Assembly (NCBI RefSeq): GCF_028683095.1
Contig: NZ_JAJUBC010000007.1
Coordinates: 1 to 64,000, forward strand
DNA length: 64,000 bases
Origin: Enterovibrio gelatinilyticus
Lineage (GTDB): Bacteria > Pseudomonadota > Gammaproteobacteria > Enterobacterales > Vibrionaceae
Reading direction: 5' to 3'
A model generated the notes under the pieces. That model was not told the DNA's origin and did not search any database. It saw nothing but the letters and a program-made list of their open reading frames with translations. Below, in pieces: positions 1-7,533 of the stretch (the stretch's first letter is position 1; the number at the start of each line of letters is the position of its first letter). A program made the position numbers and the translations under genes.

Positions 1-27
1 CCCATCACCCCCATCACCCCCATCACC
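1..27. repeat. 9-bp tandem repeat, three copies, at window edge
   Basis: Three exact copies of CCCATCACC abut the stop codon of the DUF4062 gene. The array starts at base 1, so it may continue outside the window. No function can be assigned. Confidence 0.8.
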
Positions 28-29
28 CG

Positions 30-1043
30 TTACTTATTACCCTTTTCACTTTTTCTCACGACTCTACTTTCCAACATTTTTCTAGAGCCAAACTCTGTCA
101 ACTCCCACTTAGAGACTGCATCGTCGTTATTAATAGAGATTAGATTTAGAGCAACAAACTGAATGCGAATAGTAAATAGCACCTGCGTATCAACTAGTAG
201 ACTACTAATATTGTAATCATTTGTATCTGTATTACTATAGTGAGACGCAATAAACTTACTAATAGAGGTTTCATATGGGCTATCGATTAAGAATGGTGAT
301 ATGGTACTAAAAAGCTCTTCCCAGGTGGTTTCTTTAGACCAATTAGCATATTGAGTATTGTGGTTAAAGCTTTTTGCATAAATACTATAATCACCTTTAA
401 GCATTATATTGCTATCAAGGTTAGCTAGCTCTTTTTCAGGAATTAGCGATGAGTGAGAGTTACTTTCTGCTAGCTGGATGCTTAATCTACTATTTTCTTT
501 TCTCAACTCATTTATTTCAGCTAGTAACTCAGGTGAAGCTGTTGAATCTGCTCGTACCCAGCCGATTGCAGGAAACATTTTCATGGTTTTGTTTAAACTC
601 AGTGAGACAAGACCGGGTAACTGTTCTGGACTATCCCAAAAACGAATTAAACGACCGTCACCTACTTTGTCGCGAAACTCTTGCAGTTTTTGATAATTTC
701 TTTCATCATTTTCTGATTTAGCCCTTGGTAATTCATCTGGTGATTTATGCAATAACGCAATTACCTTAATACCTTTACTTACAGCATAATCAAACTCTTT
801 TTCTGTATAGCTAAGTCCGTCGTCAGCGGTTGAACCATAACGACCTCCAATTATTAGTAAGTAATAGTCACAGTCATCAATTATTTTTTTAATGAATTCC
901 CACTGCTCTTCATCCGCCGCTGGAAATAGCTCCATCCCAGCAGGAATGCAATCCATCTCCATCAATGTTTGGAGCACACTTTGCCTTTCGTCTTTAAGGT
1001 CAACATAGGTAGAACTCACAAAGACCTGATAACGCTTATCCAT
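30..1043 (-). CDS. DUF4062 domain protein
   Basis: A 337-residue protein beginning [20 protein letters not shown], the typical opening of DUF4062. This TIR/STIR-like Rossmann fold fills about residues 5-95, with the later motif IIGGRYGS and the segment [11 protein letters not shown]. Residues about 172-195 look like a coiled coil. Residues 200-335 are an unassigned C-terminal part that may be a winged-helix or sensor region. DUF4062 is often the N-terminal domain of conflict-related proteins, but its activity is not settled. The gene lies downstream of, and on the same strand as, the membrane/TIR pair, separated by 317 bases, so it may or may not share their transcript. The stop codon abuts the tandem repeat at the window edge. 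Confidence 0.85.
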   Translation of the reverse strand: MDKRYQVFVSSTYVDLKDERQSVLQTLMEMDCIPAGMELFPAADEEQWEFIKKIIDDCDYYLLIIGGRYGSTADDGLSYTEKEFDYAVSKGIKVIALLHKSPDELPRAKSENDERNYQKLQEFRDKVGDGRLIRFWDSPEQLPGLVSLSLNKTMKMFPAIGWVRADSTASPELLAEINELRKENSRLSIQLAESNSHSSLIPEKELANLDSNIMLKGDYSIYAKSFNHNTQYANWSKETTWEELFSTISPFLIDSPYETSISKFIASHYSNTDTNDYNISSLLVDTQVLFTIRIQFVALNLISINNDDAVSKWELTEFGSRKMLESRVVRKSEKGNK

Positions 1044-1360
1044 AACTATCCTATTTACTTAAACTAAAACTGGTTGCACCCAGCATTACTACTCATGTCG
1101 CCTAACGAATGACATGAATCCCCTCTCATACGGATTTGCCCCACTTAGTTGTCTTAATCAAAACCGAAGGTTCTATGTCTTCTCAATTCTTTTGCGGTGT
1201 TGTAGAGCGGCAGTCCAAAACATATCTCAGAATGTATTGCGGATGTTTGCCGAACGGGGGGGATCCATGTGGCCCAATTAAGGAGTGAGTAACGTTAACA
1301 CGAAAATCAACCTTACCACCGTAAACACTGAACTCATATTAGAATCAAAAATCCCAAGCG
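1044..1360. other. 317-base gap between TIR gene and DUF4062 gene
   Basis: No credible reading frame. Read on the minus strand, it opens with CCTAACGC at the stop codon of the TIR gene and contains CGTTAGGC about 260 bases later, which resemble the outer core boxes of an integron attC site. The spacing is too long for one attC and no inner boxes were found. It presumably holds the promoter of the DUF4062 gene, but no clear -35/-10 pair was seen. Confidence 0.5.
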
Positions 1361-1714
1361 TTAGGAATCACTCTTAAATTGATTGGCCCTCTTGGACTCA
1401 ATTAGTGCCTGAATACTTCTTTGATTTAGCGACTGATTTCTAATGCAAATCGGTTTTACAACTATTCCTAGACTTGTTGCAGTTTCGATTTCCCACTGAA
1501 CCCATGGGGAATCGGAAATAGCGTCGCTTTCAAGGAGTAGAATTACATCAGAGTTTATCAATTCATCTTTCACTCGGGCTTGTTTATCTAAAGAATCATT
1601 ATGGAGTAAATCTATATAGGGTTCACTGAACGCTACTAACATGTTACTAAGTCGTTCTAGTAACTCTTTAGTTACTAGAGAATCCCTAACTGTATAACTA
1701 ACAAAGACTTTCAC
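1361..1714 (-). CDS. TIR-domain protein, partner of the upstream membrane protein
   Basis: A 117-residue protein that is almost entirely one TIR domain: it opens with KVFVSYTVRD (beta-A), has a DVILLLESDA strand, and then SPWVQWEIE, in which Glu75 of the W-x-x-x-E pattern matches the catalytic glutamate of NAD-cleaving TIR domains. The start is taken as GTG at 1714 because it overlaps the stop of the membrane-protein gene as GTGA, which indicates translational coupling. An in-frame ATG at 1744 would instead put a 34-base overlap and a Cys-rich leader before beta-A. Bacterial TIR proteins in small operons often act as abortive-infection effectors (Thoeris and others), and the membrane partner suggests a sensor or pore. 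That role is inferred, and this exact pair is not one I recognise by name. Confidence 0.8.
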   Translation of the reverse strand: MKVFVSYTVRDSLVTKELLERLSNMLVAFSEPYIDLLHNDSLDKQARVKDELINSDVILLLESDAISDSPWVQWEIETATSLGIVVKPICIRNQSLNQRSIQALIESKRANQFKSDS

Positions 1715-2178
1715 TTTACAAAATACGCAGTTAATTTTGGCCAATTATCGTAAAGCAACACTATAATGCAACTAAGTGATATGTACATATAGAGCACCAT
1801 CGAGATGTTTAAAATAGCAGCATACCAACAAACTGGTTTTGATGGCTCATCTGTGCACTCAATCAAATGTCTGTCTTGAATCTTATGAGTAATTTTATCC
1901 ATTACACTTCGATTCTTTTTTTGATAGAAGTATGCGATTGCATCACATAGCCAAAAGCCAATTCCAATAACCATCACGACGATAGCTATGGTTGTAAAGC
2001 TTGTAGGAGTATCAATTTTCAGCAGTGCTGCAACGATTACCCCCAAAACTGTCACACATAACTTTTTATACTCAAAGCATTGATTACTTATTTGCAATGT
2101 AGATTCAAAGATTTGATCTATTGCTGCACGATCAATCTCATCCGCACACTTGGCTTTGTTGTCTATATTATCAGGCAA
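1711..2178 (-). CDS. three-helix membrane protein coupled to TIR gene
   Basis: A 155-residue protein of no family I recognise. A polar, acidic N-terminus (residues 1-38) is followed by hydrophobic segments at about 40-54, 61-85 and 117-143, with a charged stretch at 86-116 that should lie on one side of the membrane. The start is TTG at 2178: an in-frame stop lies immediately upstream and there is no ATG before the second membrane segment. AGAGAG stands about ten bases before it. It is the first gene of a two-gene unit with the TIR protein (GTGA overlap). By analogy with other TIR systems it could sense infection or hold the effector at the membrane, but nothing in the sequence proves this. 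Confidence 0.7.
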   Translation of the reverse strand: MPDNIDNKAKCADEIDRAAIDQIFESTLQISNQCFEYKKLCVTVLGVIVAALLKIDTPTSFTTIAIVVMVIGIGFWLCDAIAYFYQKKNRSVMDKITHKIQDRHLIECTDEPSKPVCWYAAILNISMVLYMYISLSCIIVLLYDNWPKLTAYFVK

Positions 2179-2431
2179 TTAATGCTACTCTCTGTTTGTT
2201 TGGTTAGTGCTGACAACTTATTCGCTGGCAACTTGCCGCTTGGTCCAAAATCAGGCCTCCCGACCAAAATTGTGCTTTTTTTCACTATATTCGTAATGCT
2301 GTTCATTTAAACAGCATTGCATACTGTGCATTGACACTGTTGATAGTACAGTAAATTGAACAACTTGATCCCTAAAAAAATCAGCTCCCCAACACACTTT
2401 TAAGTAAAGTAGCCAAGTTTTAAGCACCTAC
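2179..2431. other. promoter-side region of the membrane/TIR unit
   Basis: No gene seen. A perfect 9-bp inverted repeat (AATGCTGTT, 6-base loop, AACAGCATT) lies at 2295-2318, and a looser TACTGT/ACAGTA pair lies just beyond it. Both are upstream of the membrane-protein start, so either could be an operator or a leader hairpin. No T-tract follows on the minus strand, which argues against a terminator. Confidence 0.4.
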
Positions 2432-2463
2432 AAAAACGCCACGCTTTCACGTGGCGTTTTGCT
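2432..2463 (-). terminator. intrinsic terminator of the RND operon
   Basis: Perfect 9-bp stem AACGCCACG/CGTGGCGTT with a 6-base loop. On the minus strand it is followed by a run of five T, 27 bases after the permease stop codon. T residues on the other side allow weak activity in both directions. Confidence 0.85.
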
Positions 2464-2485
2464 TTCTATTTTTCAGCTTTAATGC

Positions 2486-5400
2486 CTAAACCGCTTCCAC
2501 CTTCACTCGAAAGAAAATCGCATAGAAAAGCGGGATAACCACCAAGGTCAGGATGGTTGCGAACAGCAGACCAAACATGATGGTGACGGCCATACTCTTG
2601 AAGAACGGGTCTACCAAGAGGGGGGCGACACCTAAGATGGTGGTTAATGCGCCCAGCAATACTGGCCTTGCGCGGCTGAGAGCAGCGTCGATAATCGCGT
2701 GGTAAGCGGTTTTACCGTCTTTGATTTCTACGTCGGCTTGGTCGACCAATACAATGGCGTTTTTCACCATCATCCCGATCAGGCTCAAGAAGCCGAGTAT
2801 CGCCATAAACTCAAACGGCGTTTGGAAGATGATCAAACCGACCGTCACACCAATGATGGCGAGCGGGGCAGTTAGCCAAATCACCAATGGCTGACGAATG
2901 GCGTTGAACATAAAGATGACCGCCAAAATCATCGCGGCAAAGCCGTATGGCGCAGAAATCGCCAAGCCTTCGTTCGCGTCTTTTGACGCTTTGTACTCGC
3001 CATACCATTTCAGGGAATAACCCGCAGGCAGTTCGAGCGCTTCGATTTCCGTACGCACATTGTTAAACGCATCTGCCGTTAACACGCCCGGAGCTGGATC
3101 TGCTTGCACCAGAATGGTTGGCGTGCGATCAGTTCGACGAAGCATGTCATCTTGATACACCACATTGACCGATTCGACGACTTGGCTCAGAGGAATAAAA
3201 CTACCAGCAGCGTGGCTAAACACTTCCGTGTTTTCAATCGCGCGCTGGTGGTTACGTTCCGATTCTGGTGAGCGCACCACAATCGGAATCAAATCGTCGC
3301 CTTCACGGAATGCACCAACATTACGACCCGACAAAGTCTGTGCAATGGCTTGGTTGATATCTTGTGTCGTCAAACCATAGCGTTGTGCGTCTTCTGCTGA
3401 ATACACAGGGCGAAGCACAGGCACTTGTTGACGCCAATCGTCTTGAACCGCAATCAGGTTCGGGTTGTTTATCATGATGGTTTTGGCTTTTTCAGCCAGT
3501 TCACGCAACACGGCGCTGTTTGGGCCGGTAAAGCCAGCTTCAATTTTCTTGCCGCCCCCGCGACCGAGCATGAATTTCCATACCTTGATAGACGCATCTG
3601 GGTATTTCACGGAAAGATCGTGTTGCAGTTCACCCAACAATGGCGCGATTTTCTTGTAATCGTCGATGTCGATCAGCAATTGACCATAGCTTGGATTACG
3701 CGGTTCTGGGGCGTATGTCAGCATGAAACGCAAACCGCCACCGCCAATGAAGCTAGAAATATTGGTGATGCCTTCTTTGGCTTGAACGTCTTTCTCAATG
3801 TTTGCAACCAGCGCTTCGGTTCGCTTGATGTCAGAGCCTTGCGGCAAGTAAACATCTACCACAAACTGCGCACGTTGTGATTCAGGCATAAAGCCCGCTG
3901 GCACAAATTGTGCGCTCCATATTGCGGTGGCGAGGGTGCCAAGCAGAATAAGTGTGCTCAATGCGCGGTGCGTCAGTAACCAATGAAGTAAGATCTTGTA
4001 TGCGGTAACAATGCGGCCAGGCTTTTGCTCTGTTTTTGCAGCTTTGACTTTGAGGAAATCCAAGCAAAGCATCGGCGTGATGGTGACGGCAAACACCCAG
4101 CTGAGGAACATGGAATACAAGATCACCCAGAACAGGGAGCCCGCGTATTCACCCATGTCCGACGGGGATAGACCAATCGCACTGAACGCACAGATACCGA
4201 CGACCGTGCCGCCAAGCAGTGGCCATTTGGTGGCATTCACCACCTCTGACACGATGGTTTCACGGTCTTCATCTGGGTTCTGCTGGAAGCGCACCAGAAT
4301 ACCGTCTGTCACCACGATGGCGTTATCCACCAACATGCCCAGCGCGATGATCAATGCTCCCAATGAAATACGCTGCATGGCGATGTCTTCAATCAGCATC
4401 ACACACAATGTACCCGCCACCGTCAGTAGCAACACGAAGCCGATGATCACACCAGATCGCACACCCATGAACAGCAGCAATACCACAAACACAATGGCGA
4501 TTGCGGCAATCAGGTTATCAATGAAGTTGGTAACAGAGTCACGCACCGAGTCGGATTGCATCGAAATAACGTGCAGTTCCATGCCCAATGGGCGCTGGTT
4601 GTCGAGTTCAGCAATGCGCGCTTTCACGGCATCACCCATGTCGACGACGTTACCGCCGGTGACATTGGAGATACCAAACCCAATGGCACGCTCACCGTTG
4701 TAACGCATCAGCATGGAAGACGGCTCTTTGTAGCCACGGGTTACGTCAGCTATGTCGCCCAAACGCAGCACGGTGTTGTTGTTACCGACGGCGATTTGCA
4801 GGTTCTTCAAGTCTGCTATCGATTCAATGCTTGAACTGGGGATGACCGGAATACGCATGACGTCGGTTTCGATGCTGCCTGCCACGGTCACCATGTTCTG
4901 CTTTTGCAGCACGTCGTAAACTTTATCGGCTGATACGCCGAACTTTGCTAGGCGCTCGCTAGAGATCTCAACAAAGATGGTTTCTTGTTGTTCGGCTAAC
5001 GTGGCGGTTTTGGCAACGCCTGGCACCAGCACTAAATTACGGCGCAAGGTATCGACGTAATCTTGCAGTTGCTTGTGGGTAAACCCTTCACCCGTGACGG
5101 CAAAGAAGAGGGCATACACATCAGCAAAATCATCGTTGACGATAGAAGGACCAGCACCGGGAGGGAGCTGTCGCTGCACATCAGAAATCTTGCGGCGCAG
5201 TTTGTCCCATACCTGCTGCAAATCCGCCGCGTCTTTGGCGAACTCGAGTTTGATCTCAACCGTGACCTCTGACATGCCTTGTTTCGACACAGATTTCACT
5301 TCTTTGAGTTCTTGAAGGGATTGCACTGCGCCTTCAATCAGGTCCGTAACTTCGTCTGATACTTCTTGTGCCGTTGCGCCAGAGTAAGGCGTGTTGATCA

Positions 5401-5536
5401 CGGCCTGACGTATAACGAACTCGGGATCTTCAAAGCGCCCGAGGTTTAAGTAACTGATGTAGCCGCCGATCAGAGTGAGGGCAATCAATACCCAAACGCT
5501 GGTGCGTTTGGCTATGGTAATACGAGCTAAGTCCAT
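2486..5536 (-). CDS. RND efflux pump inner-membrane permease
   Basis: A 1016-residue RND (AcrB/MexB-superfamily) transporter, the proton-driven inner-membrane part of a tripartite efflux pump. Expected features are visible: an N-terminal helix after MDLARITIAKRTSVWVLIAL, porter-domain segments such as PYSGATAQEVSDEVTD, the TM4 region GALIIALGMLVDNAIVVTDG with the two aspartate/asparagine positions of proton relay, a second periplasmic loop, and the TM10 region GFLSLIGMMVKNAIVLVDQ. Length is normal for the family. ATG at 5536 is chosen over the in-frame TTG just before it because GGAGAG sits six bases upstream. It begins three bases after the adaptor stop, so the two form one operon. No outer-membrane channel gene is adjacent; a TolC-type protein encoded elsewhere probably completes the pump. 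Substrate unknown. Confidence 0.93.
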   Translation of the reverse strand: MDLARITIAKRTSVWVLIALTLIGGYISYLNLGRFEDPEFVIRQAVINTPYSGATAQEVSDEVTDLIEGAVQSLQELKEVKSVSKQGMSEVTVEIKLEFAKDAADLQQVWDKLRRKISDVQRQLPPGAGPSIVNDDFADVYALFFAVTGEGFTHKQLQDYVDTLRRNLVLVPGVAKTATLAEQQETIFVEISSERLAKFGVSADKVYDVLQKQNMVTVAGSIETDVMRIPVIPSSSIESIADLKNLQIAVGNNNTVLRLGDIADVTRGYKEPSSMLMRYNGERAIGFGISNVTGGNVVDMGDAVKARIAELDNQRPLGMELHVISMQSDSVRDSVTNFIDNLIAAIAIVFVVLLLFMGVRSGVIIGFVLLLTVAGTLCVMLIEDIAMQRISLGALIIALGMLVDNAIVVTDGILVRFQQNPDEDRETIVSEVVNATKWPLLGGTVVGICAFSAIGLSPSDMGEYAGSLFWVILYSMFLSWVFAVTITPMLCLDFLKVKAAKTEQKPGRIVTAYKILLHWLLTHRALSTLILLGTLATAIWSAQFVPAGFMPESQRAQFVVDVYLPQGSDIKRTEALVANIEKDVQAKEGITNISSFIGGGGLRFMLTYAPEPRNPSYGQLLIDIDDYKKIAPLLGELQHDLSVKYPDASIKVWKFMLGRGGGKKIEAGFTGPNSAVLRELAEKAKTIMINNPNLIAVQDDWRQQVPVLRPVYSAEDAQRYGLTTQDINQAIAQTLSGRNVGAFREGDDLIPIVVRSPESERNHQRAIENTEVFSHAAGSFIPLSQVVESVNVVYQDDMLRRTDRTPTILVQADPAPGVLTADAFNNVRTEIEALELPAGYSLKWYGEYKASKDANEGLAISAPYGFAAMILAVIFMFNAIRQPLVIWLTAPLAIIGVTVGLIIFQTPFEFMAILGFLSLIGMMVKNAIVLVDQADVEIKDGKTAYHAIIDAALSRARPVLLGALTTILGVAPLLVDPFFKSMAVTIMFGLLFATILTLVVIPLFYAIFFRVKVEAV

Positions 5537-5539
5537 CAA

Positions 5540-6640
5540 TTACTCTCCGTTCTTGTCATCGGTGTAAGGACGCACTTCTAACCCATCACGAATGCTCGAC
5601 ACTCCCGCGATCACCACACGCTCTCCTTGCGCAAGATGACTTTTCACCACGATGCGATTTTTGCTTAGTGCGCCGACCTCGATAAAGCGTTTTTCGGCTT
5701 TGTTGTCAGCGTTGATCACCCACACAAATTGCTTGCCTTGATTGTCAGGAACGACAGCAGTCAGTGGCACAGTGATAGTTTGTGCGTTGGTTTCTGCCTT
5801 TTCTTCATCAGCAGGGACAACTTTTACGGCCATGCCAGGTAAAGCGCGAAAACCTTTCAAATCCTCAAAGCCCAAAACAACAGGGTAGGTTTGGGTAACA
5901 GGGTCGGCTTCGGTGGCATAGGTGCGAAGAACAAGTGGGAATTTTTGCCCAGGAATCGAAGACAGTTCGGCAAAGGCTTTGGTCTGATCTATGCCAGAAA
6001 GCATCACTTTATGAGGGATGTTGATCACAACTTCCAAATCGCTTAAATCATGCAAAGCAACAATGGTTTCGTTGGCTTGAATTTGAATGTGGTTGTCGAC
6101 CATTTTACGGCCAATAATCCCATCAAACGGGGCCTTCAGTTCGGTGTATTCAAGTTGGCGAGTGGCATCTTCAACACGGTTTTTTTCTAAGTCATAGCGT
6201 GTCGTAATGGCGTCCAAATCGCTTTTAGAGATGGCTTGGCTCTTGTCGTATATCGCTTTGGCACGACGGTACTCGACTTCGGTGTTTTTGAGTTCGAGCT
6301 TGGCAGATGCTAACGCGGTTTTGGCATCACGCGCATCGAGCTCTGCCAATACTTGGCCTTCTTTAACTTGGTCGCCTTCTTTCACGAATACTTCTGTCAG
6401 GCGTCCGCCGATACGGAATGCCAAATCAGCTCGTTCCGCTGCGCGGATCACGCCATTGAAACTCAGTTCATCACTGCCACGCGCTGACACCAATTCGGTA
6501 AGGGCTGGCTTAATCACAGGGGCAGCAACTTGCTGAACCTCATTTTCTCCACATCCACTCAATAAAAGCACAGAGAACGCGATACTTGCGGCGAGGGTAT
6601 TGGCTTTGAAAGTTGCCAACGTAGACTTTTTAGAAACCAT
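5540..6640 (-). CDS. RND efflux periplasmic adaptor lipoprotein
   Basis: A 366-residue membrane-fusion protein linking the RND permease to an outer-membrane channel. The N-terminus is a lipoprotein signal ending in the lipobox LLSGC, so the mature protein is anchored by a lipidated Cys. The lipoyl half-motifs are seen around EGDQVKEGQVLAELDARD and LKAPFDGIIGRKMVDN, flanking a coiled-coil hairpin (about residues 85-150), followed by beta-barrel and membrane-proximal parts. The start is set at ATG 6640 because AAGG lies five bases before it; ATGs further upstream would give an untypically long leader. First gene of the pump operon, divergent from a TetR regulator. Confidence 0.92.
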   Translation of the reverse strand: MVSKKSTLATFKANTLAASIAFSVLLLSGCGENEVQQVAAPVIKPALTELVSARGSDELSFNGVIRAAERADLAFRIGGRLTEVFVKEGDQVKEGQVLAELDARDAKTALASAKLELKNTEVEYRRAKAIYDKSQAISKSDLDAITTRYDLEKNRVEDATRQLEYTELKAPFDGIIGRKMVDNHIQIQANETIVALHDLSDLEVVINIPHKVMLSGIDQTKAFAELSSIPGQKFPLVLRTYATEADPVTQTYPVVLGFEDLKGFRALPGMAVKVVPADEEKAETNAQTITVPLTAVVPDNQGKQFVWVINADNKAEKRFIEVGALSKNRIVVKSHLAQGERVVIAGVSSIRDGLEVRPYTDDKNGE

Positions 6641-6732
6641 GGTCACCTTTTTCTTCATAAAAACGGCGATCGACGCGATCACTGTTTAACCGTTGTGTTT
6701 TCTTTCTATTCTGGCTAAAACATTGCCAAGAA

Positions 6733-6743
6733 GTGAAATTCAC
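6733..6743. promoter_or_regulatory. candidate operator in pump/TetR divergent region
   Basis: GTGAAATTCAC is a palindrome with a single central base between the divergent pump and TetR genes. A second small palindrome, AACTAGTT, lies at 6752-6759. TetR regulators next to efflux genes usually bind such a shared region. The assignment is positional only. Confidence 0.3.
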
Positions 6744-6838
6744 CTCAATATTAACTAGTTTTCATAACAAGTAAACTCTAAAGTGTACTATTTTCGACTG
6801 TGTTGCTAAAGTTCTTGTATCGGTAAATGGAGATATGT

Positions 6839-7435
6839 ATGACACGCTCGGAACAAAAACGTCTGGCCATCATCAACGCGGCGAAGGAAGAATTCATTCG
6901 ATATGGTTTTATCGCAGCAAACATGGACAGGGTCTGCACCTCGGCAGAAGTGTCTAAGCGCACGCTATATCGCCATTTTGAAAGTAAAGAGGTGTTGTTT
7001 GAATCTGTACTGACCATTATTCAAGAGTCTGTACAGGAAAAGGCTAGCTATCCGTTTGACCCTGAAATCAGCGCGTATGAACAGTTAAAAGCGATTAGCC
7101 GAAAGGAAGTCGATATTCTCTATCACTACTACGGTATTCCGCTGACACGCGTCATCCTGATCGAGTTTCTTCGCCAGCCTGACATGGGCCAAGCCATTAT
7201 CACCAAGCTCTATAACGCCAAAGCACTAGCCGGGTGGTTTGCCGGTGGCATAGAAGCAGGCAAACTCAGCAACATGACACCCGAGCTTTTCACCAACACC
7301 TATTCGAGCCTGTTCAACGGTATGTTCTTATGGCCACAAGTCTTCGAAATGCGTGCCATCCCAGAGGGGAAGGATATCGACGACAACATCGAGCATGTCG
7401 TGAATGTAGTGCTTGGGGCGTGTGGGGTGGAGTAG
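6839..7435 (+). CDS. TetR-family transcriptional regulator of the RND pump
   Basis: A 198-residue regulator. The N-terminal TetR helix-turn-helix is clear: an EEFIRYGFIAANMDRVCTSA helix set followed by EVSKRTLYRHFESKEVLF, the recognition-helix signature. The C-terminal half resembles the AefR-like TetR C-terminal domain. ATG at 6839 is preferred to the ATG at 6827 because GGAGA lies about five bases before it. Divergent orientation relative to the adaptor/permease operon suggests it represses the pump and itself until a ligand binds. Confidence 0.88.
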   Translation: MTRSEQKRLAIINAAKEEFIRYGFIAANMDRVCTSAEVSKRTLYRHFESKEVLFESVLTIIQESVQEKASYPFDPEISAYEQLKAISRKEVDILYHYYGIPLTRVILIEFLRQPDMGQAIITKLYNAKALAGWFAGGIEAGKLSNMTPELFTNTYSSLFNGMFLWPQVFEMRAIPEGKDIDDNIEHVVNVVLGACGVE

Positions 7436-7488
7436 CAAATTGATATATCTGAATTACTGCTTGCTGCAGCCAGATGCGTGAGAGCGAG

Positions 7489-7514
7489 AAAAGGCGAACC
7501 TAGGTTCGCCTTTT
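7489..7514. terminator. bidirectional terminator between TetR gene and giant lipoprotein gene
   Basis: A perfect 26-bp palindrome, with AAAAGGCGAACC on one side and its complement on the other. It ends in T-tracts on both strands and lies between two convergent genes. Confidence 0.85.
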
Positions 7515-7533
7515 GGATCAGATTTATAAGTAT

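Noticed and set aside
449-721. Plus-strand open frame opposite the DUF4062 gene
   Set aside because: Lies wholly inside a well-supported minus-strand gene and shows no family features.
1044-1368. Integron attC site after the TIR gene (CCTAACGC ... CGTTAGGC on the minus strand)
   Set aside because: The outer core boxes resemble attC, but they are about 260 bases apart, the first has a mismatch, and no inner L boxes or matching stem were found; too weak to call a cassette.
3996-4703. Long plus-strand open frame of 235 codons opposite the RND permease
   Set aside because: Antisense shadow of a conserved gene; composition rich in Ser, Thr and Met and no recognisable domain.
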